From: Pseudomonas nicosulfuronedens
GTDB taxonomy: Bacteria > Pseudomonadota > Gammaproteobacteria > Pseudomonadales > Pseudomonadaceae
Assembly: GCF_005877905.1 (NCBI RefSeq)
Contig: NZ_SWDV01000013.1
Coordinates: 1-64,000 of the forward strand
DNA length: 64,000 nt
Direction: 5' to 3'
The notes beneath the pieces were generated by a model. That model was not told where the DNA came from, made no database searches, and saw nothing but the letters and a program-made list of their open reading frames with translations. Of this stretch, positions 1-8,591 are shown one piece after another; positions within the stretch are counted from its first letter, which is position 1; the number at the start of each line of letters is the position of its first letter. The translations under genes and the position numbers were made by a program.

Positions 1-14
1 AATTTGTTATGTAT

Positions 15-45
15 GAAAAAGGCCGCCCACAAGGCGGCCTTTTTC
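15..45. terminator. Rho-independent terminator after the DUF1329 gene
   Basis: A perfect 12-bp stem (16-27 with 33-44) encloses the 5-nt loop CACAA. Because the arms carry A and T runs at their outer ends, it can terminate in both directions. It lies just past the stop of the minus-strand catabolic unit and so probably ends that transcript. Confidence 0.85.
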
Positions 46-76
46 ATGCAGGTCGGTTTACCCGGTTGGCTGAAAA

Positions 77-1432
77 TCAGCGTATGCCCTGGTTCCTCAG
101 CGCCGTCGGGGTGTAGTCGACGCTGCTGGCCCTGAAGCCGAACTCCACCTGGGACTTCTCCTGATTGGTCAGGCCGGATACGAGGTAACGGCCATTGATC
201 AGGTCGTAGATCGCTTCCACGCCCAGCCAGGGAATCTGCTTGTCGTACAGCGGCGTCATGAAGCTTTCGCCCACGCGCCAGAGGGTGCCGCGGCCGTCGT
301 AGTGGTCGGCGAGCACGGCCTGCCAGGTATCCTCGTCGAGGAACAGCACGCGGCGGGCATAGATGTGCCGCTCGCCAGCGCGCAGGGTGCCCTCGACTTC
401 CCAGACGCGGTGTTTCTCGTAGCGCACCAGCTCCTGGTTGAGATGGCCGGGTTTGACCAGGTCGTCATAGCGGTGGGCGGTGGAGTCGAGGGTGAAGCTG
501 TTGTACGGCACATAGATTTCCTTCTTGCCCAGCAGCTTCCAGTCGTAGCGGTCCGGCGCGCCGTTGAACATGTCCAGGTTGTCCGCCACGCGCAGGCCGT
601 CGGAGGCCGGGTAGGGGCCGTCGTAGGCGATCTGCGGGGCACGGCGTACGCGACGTTGGCCGGCGTTGTAGACCCAGGCCATGCGCGGCTCGCGGACCTG
701 GTCTAGGGTCTCGTGGACCAGCACGACGTCGCCTGCCAGGCGCGCCGGTGCGGTGACCAGTTGCTTGTAGTAGAAAAGGACGTTGTTGTCCTTGTCCGGG
801 CTGTAGTCGGTGAGCTGGTCGCGGTAGCTGAACTGCTGTTGGAAGTAGGTCGGCGTGTAGGTGCCGTTGGCGGTGGGTGTCGCCTGCACGTGCAGGCGCT
901 GGGCGCTGCCACCGCGATAGCGGGTGATGTGGTTCCACAGCGCCTCGACGCCGCTCTGCGGAATGGGGAAGGGAATCGCTGTCTGGAAGTCCTTCAGGCC
1001 GTTGCCGCCTTCGACCAGGCTGGCATGCCGCGCATTGGCGGCCACGGCCTGCAATACGGCGGCCGGGTAGGTCGCCGAGCGGTGCGCGGGGTACACGTTG
1101 AGGTGGTAGTCGGGGTAGCGCTGCAGCATCGCCTGCTGGCCGGGCGTGAGGTTCGCCGCGTACTGCGCCATGTTCTGCGCGGTGATGGTGAACAGCGGCT
1201 TGTCGGCAGCGAAAGGATCGCTCAGGCGGCCGTCGGCGCCGCGGCTGCCCGCATTGGCTGGCAGGCCGCCGTCCCAGGCAGGAATGCTGCCGTCGGCGTT
1301 GCCGGCGCGCTCCGCGCCCAGGGGCGTAAGGACGTTGCCCAGTTTCGCCGCTTCCGCTTCGGGAACGGCGGCCTGGAGGTTGAAAGGCAGGGCCAGGAAC
1401 AGCAGTGAAGCGCACGCAAGTTTCTTGTTCAT
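77..1432 (-). CDS. DUF1329 family envelope protein (copy 1)
   Basis: This 451-residue protein begins with a Sec signal peptide (MNKK, then a hydrophobic stretch ending LQAA) and is predicted to be periplasmic or outer-membrane associated. It matches DUF1329 throughout, including PFPIPQSGVEALWNHITRY, the GQRRVRRAP block and NGAPDRYDW. I chose the ATG at 1432 over an upstream in-frame start because it has the signal peptide and a GGAG ribosome site. It lies 13 nt after the DUF1302 gene, the usual pairing. The family is uncharacterised biochemically, is related to LolA/LolB-type folds and is often found beside genes for hydrophobic substrates. A role in moving the pathway substrate across the envelope is inferred. 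A paralogue lies at 36207-37577. Confidence 0.9.
   Translation of the reverse strand: MNKKLACASLLFLALPFNLQAAVPEAEAAKLGNVLTPLGAERAGNADGSIPAWDGGLPANAGSRGADGRLSDPFAADKPLFTITAQNMAQYAANLTPGQQAMLQRYPDYHLNVYPAHRSATYPAAVLQAVAANARHASLVEGGNGLKDFQTAIPFPIPQSGVEALWNHITRYRGGSAQRLHVQATPTANGTYTPTYFQQQFSYRDQLTDYSPDKDNNVLFYYKQLVTAPARLAGDVVLVHETLDQVREPRMAWVYNAGQRRVRRAPQIAYDGPYPASDGLRVADNLDMFNGAPDRYDWKLLGKKEIYVPYNSFTLDSTAHRYDDLVKPGHLNQELVRYEKHRVWEVEGTLRAGERHIYARRVLFLDEDTWQAVLADHYDGRGTLWRVGESFMTPLYDKQIPWLGVEAIYDLINGRYLVSGLTNQEKSQVEFGFRASSVDYTPTALRNQGIR
1422..1429 (-). promoter_or_regulatory. CA motif (possible Hfq/Crc target) in DUF1329 codons 2-4
   Basis: The sense strand reads AACAAGAA directly after the ATG, matching the AANAANAA pattern bound by Hfq with Crc in Pseudomonas. 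It also encodes Asn-Lys-Lys, common at the start of signal peptides, so it is weaker evidence than the 5'-leader copies. Confidence 0.35.
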
Positions 1433-1445
1433 GGGGTTTCTCCGC

Positions 1446-3296
1446 TTAGAACGACACGCCAAGGCTCAGGGCAAGGAAGTCCCGGTCGGTATTCACGTTG
1501 TACTTACCGCCGAAGAAGTTGGTGTAGGAAAGGCTCAGGTTGTAGGTGTTGAGGTAGGTGGTATCGACGCCGACGCTGATCGCTCGCGCGCCCTGGTTGA
1601 AGCCCGGCTCCGGGGCGTAGCCGTGGACGTCGTGGGACCAGGCCAGGTTGGGCCGTACCGTGGCGCCGTCGATGAGGTCGGCGTACTCCCAGATCGCCCG
1701 CGTCTGGTAGCCCCAGGCGGTGCTGGTGACGAAGCCCGAGTCGTTGCAGTACTGCGGCGTGACGCTGTTGCCGGTGCACAGGCTGTTGTCGGGGTAAAGC
1801 GCGCCCTGGCCGAACACCGGGCTGCGGCCGTAGCGCAGCTCGTCGTCGCCGCCCAGGCCGCCGACATGGGTGACGCCGATCTCGCCGATCAGGGTCAGGC
1901 GGTCGGCGCCCATCACCTGGTCGAAGAAGTGCGTGGCGGTGATCTGTGCCTGGGTCACTTCCTTGCGCCGATAGCCCTTGAGCGTCGCGTCGTTGGCCGG
2001 TGCCGGAGCATCGCCGTAGACCGGTGTGAGCGCAGGGATGCCCAGGGTCGCGGTGACCAGATCGACCGGGTTGATCTGTACCGGCATGTTCGGCCGGTAG
2101 CTGATCTCGCCGGCCAGGGTAGTGCCGGTGGGCAGGCTGGTGCTGAAGCTCAGGCCGTAGAGCTGGATGTCCTCGGGGTAGTCGGCAAAGTACTGGGCGC
2201 TGCCCAGCCGGTAGGCCTGGGTCAGCTGTTGGCCGGCACTGCTGCCGATCACCGCGCCGCAGAGGGCGTCGGGTATGCCGAGGTTGCCGCACAGCTGCGG
2301 CGCGAAACCCAGGTCGGCGGCATGCGGGCCGCTGCGCACGCTGAGGTAGGGCTGGCGGCTGTGGTAGTTGATGAAGTAGCCGGCGAACTCGCTGTCCAGC
2401 TCCGGGGCGAACCAGCGCAATGCGGCACCCCACTGGCCGTCGTCGCGCGCTTCGCGGTCCTTGCCACGGGGGATGACGATGCCCTCGTCGGTCAGGTTGA
2501 TCCCGGCCGGTGCCAGGGCCTGGACCGCCAGCGGGTTCTGGTCGATCACCGGGCCGGCCGCCAGGCCGTTGCAGCCGTCGGCCATCACGTCGGTGGTGGA
2601 GAAGAAGGTGCCGCAGTTATCGATCACCGTCTTCTGCCATTCCAGCTGGTAGAAGGCCTCGGCGGACAGGTGCTCGCTGAAGTTCTGCGACACGTAGAAC
2701 ATGTTGACCGGGATCAGCCCTTCCTTGATCTCCGAGCCGGGCCGGCGGAACGCCGCGACGTCGATCGGGTTGATGGCGTTGATGCCGCCCTGGATGAAGG
2801 TGCTCTCGCCCCAGCTCACCACCTGCTTGCCCAGGCGCACGGTGCCGGGCAGGTCGCCGATGCTGTAGTTGTGGTACAGGAAGGCATCGAGGAACTCCGC
2901 GCCGGAGGCCTTGGCGCCTTCCTCGCGGCCGTGGTCGTCGATGTCCTTGAAGTGCAGGTGCTCGTCCTTGAGCTTGAAGTCGTACCAGTACTTGCCACGG
3001 ACGAAGGCACCGGAGTCGCCGTACTTGAGCTCCAGGTCGTGGATGCCCTTGAACACCTTGGAGAAGGTGTCGCCCTCGCGGAAGTTGCGCTTGCCGTCGT
3101 CGGAGCTGTGGCTGTGCAGCAGGCCGGCGTCGGCGTTGCGCATGGCCCAGCTGGCGCCGACCGACAGGCTGGAGTCGAACTGCCCCTCGATCTCGCCGAG
3201 GGAGAAGGTGAAGGCCTGCGCGCCGTCGCCGTAAAGGGCCAGTCCGATGGCGGCGGGAAGTGCGAGCAGGTGCAAGGCGGGTGATCTGCGGTTCAT
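1446..3296 (-). CDS. DUF1302 family outer-membrane protein (copy 1)
   Basis: This 616-residue protein has a signal peptide ending near GAQA (about residue 28), a body of alternating short strands and loops, and a C-terminal phenylalanine (SLGVSF), all typical of an outer-membrane beta-barrel. The body matches DUF1302, including GKQVVSWGESTFIQGGINAI and the RRPGSEIKEGLIPVNMFY region. The ATG at 3296 gives a good signal peptide. It is translated just before its DUF1329 partner. Substrate and direction of transport cannot be read from sequence; import of a hydrophobic aromatic or terpenoid is inferred from the catabolic neighbours. Confidence 0.9.
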   Translation of the reverse strand: MNRRSPALHLLALPAAIGLALYGDGAQAFTFSLGEIEGQFDSSLSVGASWAMRNADAGLLHSHSSDDGKRNFREGDTFSKVFKGIHDLELKYGDSGAFVRGKYWYDFKLKDEHLHFKDIDDHGREEGAKASGAEFLDAFLYHNYSIGDLPGTVRLGKQVVSWGESTFIQGGINAINPIDVAAFRRPGSEIKEGLIPVNMFYVSQNFSEHLSAEAFYQLEWQKTVIDNCGTFFSTTDVMADGCNGLAAGPVIDQNPLAVQALAPAGINLTDEGIVIPRGKDREARDDGQWGAALRWFAPELDSEFAGYFINYHSRQPYLSVRSGPHAADLGFAPQLCGNLGIPDALCGAVIGSSAGQQLTQAYRLGSAQYFADYPEDIQLYGLSFSTSLPTGTTLAGEISYRPNMPVQINPVDLVTATLGIPALTPVYGDAPAPANDATLKGYRRKEVTQAQITATHFFDQVMGADRLTLIGEIGVTHVGGLGGDDELRYGRSPVFGQGALYPDNSLCTGNSVTPQYCNDSGFVTSTAWGYQTRAIWEYADLIDGATVRPNLAWSHDVHGYAPEPGFNQGARAISVGVDTTYLNTYNLSLSYTNFFGGKYNVNTDRDFLALSLGVSF

Positions 3297-3309
3297 CTGA
3301 AACGACCTC

Positions 3310-3320
3310 TTGTTGTTGTT
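3310..3320 (-). promoter_or_regulatory. CA motif in the DUF1302 leader
   Basis: The sense strand reads AACAACAACAA and runs straight into the ribosome-binding site AAGAGG, ending about 13 nt before the ATG. This is a typical position for Hfq/Crc translational repression in Pseudomonas. Confidence 0.6.
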
Positions 3321-3410
3321 CTGTCGTCTGCCGGCCCTTTTTCGGGCGCAGCGGTTCCCCGCTGGCCCGCGAGGCGCGAGCCAGTTGATGAAGGTGGTGG
3401 GGTGGAGGTG

Positions 3411-4427
3411 CTAGAGGCTCAGGTCGAGGGCGTCCTCCCCGAGCGTGATCTCGCCCGAATACTCATCGGCCATGCCGCTGACGAACATCCGCCGGGCGAG
3501 GAGGTTGTCCGGAGCGGGAATCAGGTGGGTGAGCACCAGGTGGCGCACGCCGGCGCGCTGGGCCAGGCGTGCCAGCTCCAGGGTGTCGGCGTGGTAGTCG
3601 AGCACGCGCACGGCCTGCGCGCCGCGATCCTTCTGCCCGGTGCGTTCGAGCGCGGCGGCGCCCTCGCGGACCAGGTGGGCGTTGATCGCCTCATGCACCA
3701 CCAGGTCGGCATCGCGCATGGCTTCGAGATAACGCTCGCTGACGCGGGTGTCGCCGCTGATGAACAGCTTCCTGCCCTGGTAGCGCAGCACGTAGCCGTA
3801 GGCCGGCTCCACCGGGTGGTGGTCGACGCGGTAGGCATCGATGGTCACGCCGCCCTGGTCATAGACGCGCACCGATTCCTGTCCCTGGGCGATTTCAACC
3901 CGGCGAGGTTTGGCGAACGCCAGCTGCTTGTCGGTCGGAGGCAGGGCATGGGCGCTGCGGTAGCCGGCGTCCTGGGCGTAGACCATGGCCAGTCCCTCGA
4001 CGACCTGTTCGACACCGGGTGGGCCATAGACCAGGAAGGGCGTCTGCCGGCCGTAGATCCAGCTATGGTTGATCAGCGCGCCCAGGCCGTTGAAATGGTC
4101 GGAGTGCCAGTGGGTGATGAACACCTGGTTCAGCGCCTGCATCGGGACGTGGCTGGTCTCCAGGTTGCGCATGGCGTTTTCGCCGGCATCGAAGAGAAAC
4201 AGCCGGCCGCCGGCCGCCACCAGAGTGCAGGCCTGGCCGCGGGTCGCGTTGACCTGCGGCGTACCGGTACCGCAGAGGATGACGCGAATGGCGTTGCCGC
4301 CCTGGATCAGGGACTGGTCGGTGTGGTCCTTGACCATCGCGTCCAGGGCCGCGTGCTGGATGCGTTCGCAGCCGGGGAGTGCGAGGACGAGCAGCAGGGC
4401 AAGGGCTCGGGGCAGTCGGGGTCGCAT
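3411..4427 (-). CDS. MBL-fold metal-dependent hydrolase, predicted lipoprotein
   Basis: This 338-residue protein belongs to the metallo-beta-lactamase superfamily and most resembles the RNase Z/arylsulfatase-like branch. The zinc motif THWHSDH is at residues 105-111, with later ligand candidates in the FISGDTR segment and the VLTHLIP segment. The N-terminus is hydrophobic with a lipobox LPGC (Cys20), so it is predicted to be lipid-anchored in the periplasm. It sits between the DUF1302 and acyl-CoA synthetase genes. It may hydrolyse an ester, lactone or sulfate before uptake, but that is inference. The ATG at 4427 is preceded by GAAGGAAG. Confidence 0.85.
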   Translation of the reverse strand: MRPRLPRALALLLVLALPGCERIQHAALDAMVKDHTDQSLIQGGNAIRVILCGTGTPQVNATRGQACTLVAAGGRLFLFDAGENAMRNLETSHVPMQALNQVFITHWHSDHFNGLGALINHSWIYGRQTPFLVYGPPGVEQVVEGLAMVYAQDAGYRSAHALPPTDKQLAFAKPRRVEIAQGQESVRVYDQGGVTIDAYRVDHHPVEPAYGYVLRYQGRKLFISGDTRVSERYLEAMRDADLVVHEAINAHLVREGAAALERTGQKDRGAQAVRVLDYHADTLELARLAQRAGVRHLVLTHLIPAPDNLLARRMFVSGMADEYSGEITLGEDALDLSL

Positions 4428-4442
4428 GGCACTTCCTTCATC

Positions 4443-4453
4443 TTGTTCTTGTT
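4443..4453 (-). promoter_or_regulatory. CA motif in the MBL hydrolase leader
   Basis: The sense strand reads AACAAGAACAA, three AAN repeats, just upstream of the GAAGGAAG ribosome site. It fits the AANAANAA rule for Hfq/Crc. Confidence 0.5.
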
Positions 4454-4478
4454 CTGGATGCGAGCGGTGCGGTCAGGC

Positions 4479-6380
4479 TCAGCCGTGCCAGTCCACCGCG
4501 AAGCTGTAGCGGCCCAGCGCGCGGGCCAGTTCATCGCGCCCGGAGCCGGCGCGAACCTGCGCCACCAGCCCGCGACGGGCGTCCTGCACCACCTCCACGG
4601 TGATGCCGGCGAGGCCCTGGTTGTCCGCTTCCTGGTGGATCACCCGGGCGATCTCGCGTTGCTGCAGCGCGGGCTTGAAGATCTTGCCCACCGGCGTCAC
4701 CGGCAGGGCGTCGAGAATCTCGATGCGCTTGGGCACCGCGGCGCGTTCGCTGATCCGCTGGTTGGCGAAGTCCAGCAGCGCGGCAGTGTTGGCACGCTGA
4801 CCGGCGGCGAGCTGCACATAGGCCACGGGAATCTCGCCGGCATGCGGATCGGGGCTGCCTACCGCTGCCACAAGCGCTACTGCCGGGTGGGCCTGCAGCG
4901 CCTCCTCGATCTGCTTCGGATCGATGTTGTGGCCACCGCGGATGATCAGCTCCTTCTTGCGCCCGGTGAGCCAGAAGTAGCCCTGGGCGTCCTGCCGCCC
5001 GAGGTCGCCGGTGTTCAGCCAGCGCTGCCCGCCGATGTCGATCCAGAGGCCCCTGTTGTGGCTGGCCTCGAGGTAGCCGAGGAAGACGTTCGGGCCGTGG
5101 ATGGCGATCACCCCGACTTCGTCGGCTTCGGCGTCGCGCAGGTAGTCGCCGTGGTCGTCGAGAATCACCGCGCGCATACCCTGGTAGGCCAGGCGCAGGC
5201 CGATGGAGCCAATCGGGCGCTCGCCGTCGGGCGGGTTGCTCGACGAGACGCAGGCGCCTTCGGTCAGTCCGTAGCCTTCGAGGATGCGCACACCGACCAC
5301 GCGTTCGAACTCGCGGAACAGCTCCACCGGCATCGGCGCGGCGCCACACAATGCGTACTGCAGGCTGGACAGGTCATGGTGGGCGACAGGTTGCTGCAGG
5401 AGCGCCGAATAGACGGTCGGCACGCCGGAGAAGAAGTTGATGCCGAAGTGCTGGACCATTGCCCAGAAGGCCGGGATGACCCCTTCGCCGCGATAGCCCT
5501 GGGGCGTGCCGATGATTACCCGGTCACCATGGGTCCAGGGCATCAGCCCGGTCACCAGCTGGCCGTTGACGTGGAACAGCGGCAGCCCGCAGAAGATCAC
5601 CTGGCCGCTCTGGCGCGGCTGCAGGTTGGCGGCCATGGCCCAGGCGTTGAAGACTTCCGAGCCGTGGCTGCGCTTGGCGATCTTCGGCAGACCGGTGGTG
5701 CCGCCGGTGCAGAAGTAGGAAGAGGCCTCCTCCGCGCGGATCACGCGGCCGCTGCTGAGCTGCTTGCCATTCTCGCGGCGCATCAGGTGGCGCAGGTCGT
5801 GGATGCGCAGACGCGGGTGGCGCCCGCGTTCTCGTCGGGCCATCCAGCGCACCGCCAGGGATGCCACAGTACCGATGTAAGGCGCCATGCTCACCCAGAG
5901 CACGTCGCGCACGCTGGGCAGGCTGTCGAGCTGGCTGACCAGCTTGGGCCACAGGTCGCTGCCGGGTGTCGGCGCCAGGGTCACCACCAGCCGGGCATTG
6001 GCGGCGCGCAGCAGGTCGCCGATCTGCGCGGCTTCCAGCAGCGGGTTGATCGCCAGGACGATGCCCGCGGCTTCACCGCCCCAGATGACGAAATGGGTTT
6101 CCGGCAGGTTCGGCAGGAGGAAGGCGACCACGTCCTTCGGGCCGATACCGAGCCGGTGGAAGGCGTTGGCGGCACGGGTGATGTCGGCGAACAGCTCGGC
6201 GTAGGTCCAGTCGTGGGTACGGCGGAAGTTGCTGGCTTCGAGGAAGAAGCTCAGCGCCGTCGCCTGGCCGTGCTGCACGGCGCAGCGACGCAGGGCCTCG
6301 TAGGTGCTGGCGGGCAGTTCGCGGCGGGCCAGCGGGACGCTTTCCAGCGCCTGGATGTCGGCGAGGGTCTGCACGGCCAT
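4479..6380 (-). CDS. AMP-dependent acyl-CoA synthetase/ligase
   Basis: This 633-residue ANL-superfamily enzyme would activate a carboxylic acid with ATP and CoA. The adenylation P-loop CTGGTTGLPK is at residues 224-233, YGLTEG at 370-375, the TGD motif near 457 and the hinge segment GRKKELIIRGG near 473-483, followed by a C-terminal domain with PVGKIFKP that carries the catalytic lysine. A longer in-frame ORF extends upstream, but the ATG at 6380 shares one base with the stop of the hydrolase gene (TGATG), which suggests translational coupling. The substrate is probably a ring-cleavage product or aromatic acid; feruloyl- or fatty-acid activity cannot be excluded. Confidence 0.92.
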   Translation of the reverse strand: MAVQTLADIQALESVPLARRELPASTYEALRRCAVQHGQATALSFFLEASNFRRTHDWTYAELFADITRAANAFHRLGIGPKDVVAFLLPNLPETHFVIWGGEAAGIVLAINPLLEAAQIGDLLRAANARLVVTLAPTPGSDLWPKLVSQLDSLPSVRDVLWVSMAPYIGTVASLAVRWMARRERGRHPRLRIHDLRHLMRRENGKQLSSGRVIRAEEASSYFCTGGTTGLPKIAKRSHGSEVFNAWAMAANLQPRQSGQVIFCGLPLFHVNGQLVTGLMPWTHGDRVIIGTPQGYRGEGVIPAFWAMVQHFGINFFSGVPTVYSALLQQPVAHHDLSSLQYALCGAAPMPVELFREFERVVGVRILEGYGLTEGACVSSSNPPDGERPIGSIGLRLAYQGMRAVILDDHGDYLRDAEADEVGVIAIHGPNVFLGYLEASHNRGLWIDIGGQRWLNTGDLGRQDAQGYFWLTGRKKELIIRGGHNIDPKQIEEALQAHPAVALVAAVGSPDPHAGEIPVAYVQLAAGQRANTAALLDFANQRISERAAVPKRIEILDALPVTPVGKIFKPALQQREIARVIHQEADNQGLAGITVEVVQDARRGLVAQVRAGSGRDELARALGRYSFAVDWHG

Positions 6381-7333
6381 CAGGCTTGCTCCACCACGCG
6401 GTTGCGCTGCACGCCCAGGTCGATCACGCCGTCGGCGCTGCGGATGCTCGCCTCGACCAGGTCGCCGGCCTTGAGGTACTGGCTGCGCCCCGCCTGCGTC
6501 TTGAGGAAGGCTTTCCACTTGATGTGCTCGGGCAGCAGTGCGGCGATGCGCTGCTTGGCCGGTGAGGGGACCGACAGCGCACAGCCTGCCGGCGTGCCGG
6601 TGGCGATCAGGTCGCCGGCGACGAAATCCTGCACGCCGGACAGCTCGCTCAGGGTCTCCGCCGGGCCGTGCACCAGGTTGGCGGTGCTGTCGCTCTGGCG
6701 TACTTCACCGTTGACCGTCAGACGCAGCTGCAGCTCCTTCAGGTAGCGCATGTCGTTCTTCTGCAACAGACACAGGTAGGGGCCGACCGGGCCGAAGGTG
6801 CGGAAGCTCTTGCCCTTGTAGAACTGCATCTGCGGGATCTGGATGTCGCGCGCCGAATAGTCGTTGACGATCACCACGCCGGCGATGAACTCATGCAGGT
6901 TGGCGTCGGTCACCGCCACCTTGCCGGTGATGTCGCGGCGCAGCACCAGGCCCAGTTCGATCTCGTAGTCGAGGAAGCGTACCTGGCGCGGTTTGATCAG
7001 GTCGCTGTCGGCGGCGACGATGCAGCTCTGTGCCTTGGTGAAGATCATGTTGAAGTGCTTGGCGTCCGGGTCCATGCCCGACTCGATCATGTGCTGGCGG
7101 TAGTTAGCGCCCTGGCAGACAAACTGCTGGTCGCGGGTGATCGGCGAGAGCAGCTTCACCGAGTCCAACGCCAATTCATCCCCGTGCACGTTCGTGAGTT
7201 CCTCGACCTCAACCTGGCGGATCAGCTCCCCGGTGCTGGCGTAGCGGCCGGGCAGGGGGCTGATGCGCCCCTGGCGCAGCACGCCCCAGCGGGTTTCGTT
7301 CTGGTGTTCGAAGCGGACTACGTGCACGGGCAT
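6380..7333 (-). CDS. Fumarylacetoacetate hydrolase family protein
   Basis: This 317-residue protein has the FAH catalytic fold from about residue 70 to the end. Metal ligands are visible as Glu124 and Glu126 (DYEIELG) and Asp158 (NDYSARD), with the conserved FYKGKSFRTFGPVGP segment following. Family members hydrolyse C-C bonds of acylpyruvates, tautomerise or decarboxylate meta-cleavage products, or hydrate dienoates. Sitting just downstream of an extradiol dioxygenase gene, it probably processes the ring-fission product. The ATG at 7333 has AGGAG upstream. The stop overlaps the next start by one base. Confidence 0.9.
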   Translation of the reverse strand: MPVHVVRFEHQNETRWGVLRQGRISPLPGRYASTGELIRQVEVEELTNVHGDELALDSVKLLSPITRDQQFVCQGANYRQHMIESGMDPDAKHFNMIFTKAQSCIVAADSDLIKPRQVRFLDYEIELGLVLRRDITGKVAVTDANLHEFIAGVVIVNDYSARDIQIPQMQFYKGKSFRTFGPVGPYLCLLQKNDMRYLKELQLRLTVNGEVRQSDSTANLVHGPAETLSELSGVQDFVAGDLIATGTPAGCALSVPSPAKQRIAALLPEHIKWKAFLKTQAGRSQYLKAGDLVEASIRSADGVIDLGVQRNRVVEQA

Positions 7334-7377
7334 GGGAGCGACTCCTGGGACTGCGGTGGGCCGCGTCGGGGCGGCGA

Positions 7378-7385
7378 TTGTTGTT
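7378..7385 (-). promoter_or_regulatory. CA motif in the VOC-FAH intergenic gap
   Basis: The sense strand contains AACAACAA between the VOC dioxygenase stop and the FAH start, about 45 nt before that ATG. It is farther from the ribosome site than the other copies, so functional confidence is lower. Confidence 0.35.
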
Positions 7386-7408
7386 GTGCTTTTTGTTGTA
7401 CTGCGGAC

Positions 7409-8512
7409 CTAGCCGAACATCCGCGCCAGCGTGATGAGCTTGCGCAGCGTCAGGTCCGGGCTGTGCCGCAGGTTGTGCAGCAGGATGCGCAGCTTCTGCA
7501 GGTTCATCGCCGGCTTGGTGAAGCTCTTGGGCATGCGCTGGCCCCACTGCGACATGGCCTCGGGGCTGACGCCGTGCAGCCCGGTGGGGCGCTCGGCGGT
7601 GAACAGGTCGCCGTCACAGTAGTGCTCGTGCTTGTCGCCCCATGGGTCCTGCCAGTAGTCGAAGATCTGGCTGCCGAGGATGTGCCGGCCCATGCCCCAG
7701 GCATGCTTCCAGCCGCGCTCGCGCAGTACCCGCTGGCCCATGCCGACGGCGTCGGCATCCACCACTTCGTAGGCGCTGTGGCTGTAGGCGGCCATGAAGC
7801 CCTGGGCCAGCGCCAGGGTGTGGTGGTCGGCGGGCGTATCACCCAGGTCCAGGCGCAGGAAGGCCACCGCCGGGGAGCCATCGGGCAGCACCTGCACGTC
7901 GCTGGGGATGAAGCCGAAATGCTCGGTGTACCAGGCGCAGGTGGCCTGGTAGTCGGCCACTTCGAGTACCACGTGGCCGAGCTTGATGATGTCCGGCGGC
8001 GCCACCGGCGGGCGCTGGGTGGCGTTGATTCGCGGCGCCTCGTCGACCTGGTTCAGTGGCAGCGGCGGGCGGTGCGCCAATTCGCTGGCTGGCTGTTGGC
8101 CGTGGATCGCCTCGACGATGAAGCCGGATGGGTCACGCAGGCTCACGCTTTCGCCGCCGCCGGGTGTGCCCAGCTTCTGGATCGCTGATGCACCCGGCAG
8201 GTGTGCCAGCCGTTGCAGGTCCTCACGTGATGCCACGGCCAGGCCGAAGCCGACAAAGCGTGCCTGCGCCGCCCGTTCCACCCGATAGCAGTAGGGCACC
8301 GGGCCGGTGCCGCGCAGGTACAGGCAGTCGGCATCGCGGCGCGCCAGGGTCAGGCCGAAGTCGCCGAGAAAGCGTTCGGCCTGCTCCAGGTCCGGGCGCT
8401 CGAAGATCAGGTGGGCGAGCGCCCGAGCCCTGACCGTCGGCTGCGGATGGCGCGCCGGCTGCGGCGTGGCCAGGGCGACGGGCTGACTTGTGGAAGGGGG
8501 CTGACGGCTCAT
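7409..8512 (-). CDS. VOC-family extradiol (catechol 2,3-dioxygenase type) ring-cleavage enzyme
   Basis: This 367-residue protein has two vicinal-oxygen-chelate halves (about 30-140 and 175-310). The C-terminal half carries a plausible Fe(II) triad: His180 (LGHVVLEV), His245 (YSHSAYEV) and Glu296 (DKHEHY). The N-terminal half lacks the triad, as in type I extradiol enzymes. It would cleave a catechol next to the hydroxyls in a meta pathway. The proline/alanine-rich first 28 residues and the basic C-terminal tail (after about 320) are extra to the usual core of about 300 residues. The start at 8512 has GGAG and an embedded CA motif. Confidence 0.9.
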   Translation of the reverse strand: MSRQPPSTSQPVALATPQPARHPQPTVRARALAHLIFERPDLEQAERFLGDFGLTLARRDADCLYLRGTGPVPYCYRVERAAQARFVGFGLAVASREDLQRLAHLPGASAIQKLGTPGGGESVSLRDPSGFIVEAIHGQQPASELAHRPPLPLNQVDEAPRINATQRPPVAPPDIIKLGHVVLEVADYQATCAWYTEHFGFIPSDVQVLPDGSPAVAFLRLDLGDTPADHHTLALAQGFMAAYSHSAYEVVDADAVGMGQRVLRERGWKHAWGMGRHILGSQIFDYWQDPWGDKHEHYCDGDLFTAERPTGLHGVSPEAMSQWGQRMPKSFTKPAMNLQKLRILLHNLRHSPDLTLRKLITLARMFG

Positions 8513-8514
8513 GC

Positions 8515-8522
8515 TTGTTGTT
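8515..8522 (-). promoter_or_regulatory. CA motif between ribosome site and ATG of the VOC dioxygenase
   Basis: The sense strand reads GGAGAACAACAAGCATG, so AACAACAA fills the spacer between Shine-Dalgarno and start codon. This is the best-placed Hfq/Crc candidate in the window. Confidence 0.65.
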
Positions 8523-8555
8523 CTCCGTGGCTTTCGTCAGGCAAGGCTTCGCCAT

Positions 8556-8573
8556 CGCCCCTGAAAAGGGGCG
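8556..8573. repeat. 7-bp hairpin with GAAA tetraloop between tetR and the VOC gene
   Basis: CGCCCCT and AGGGGCG flank GAAA. There is no T tract, so it is not a clear terminator. It could be an attenuating or mRNA-stabilising stem in a tetR-VOC transcript. Confidence 0.4.
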
Positions 8574-8591
8574 TTGGCAGGTTCGGGTGGA

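Noticed and set aside
1146-3284. A 712-residue open reading frame on the plus strand
   Set aside because: It lies antisense to the DUF1302 gene, has no family pattern and reflects high-GC codon bias. The minus-strand gene has a signal peptide, ribosome site and family match.
3402-6746. An 1114-residue plus-strand open frame
   Set aside because: It runs opposite to the MBL hydrolase, acyl-CoA synthetase and part of the FAH gene; all three have clear motifs and starts.
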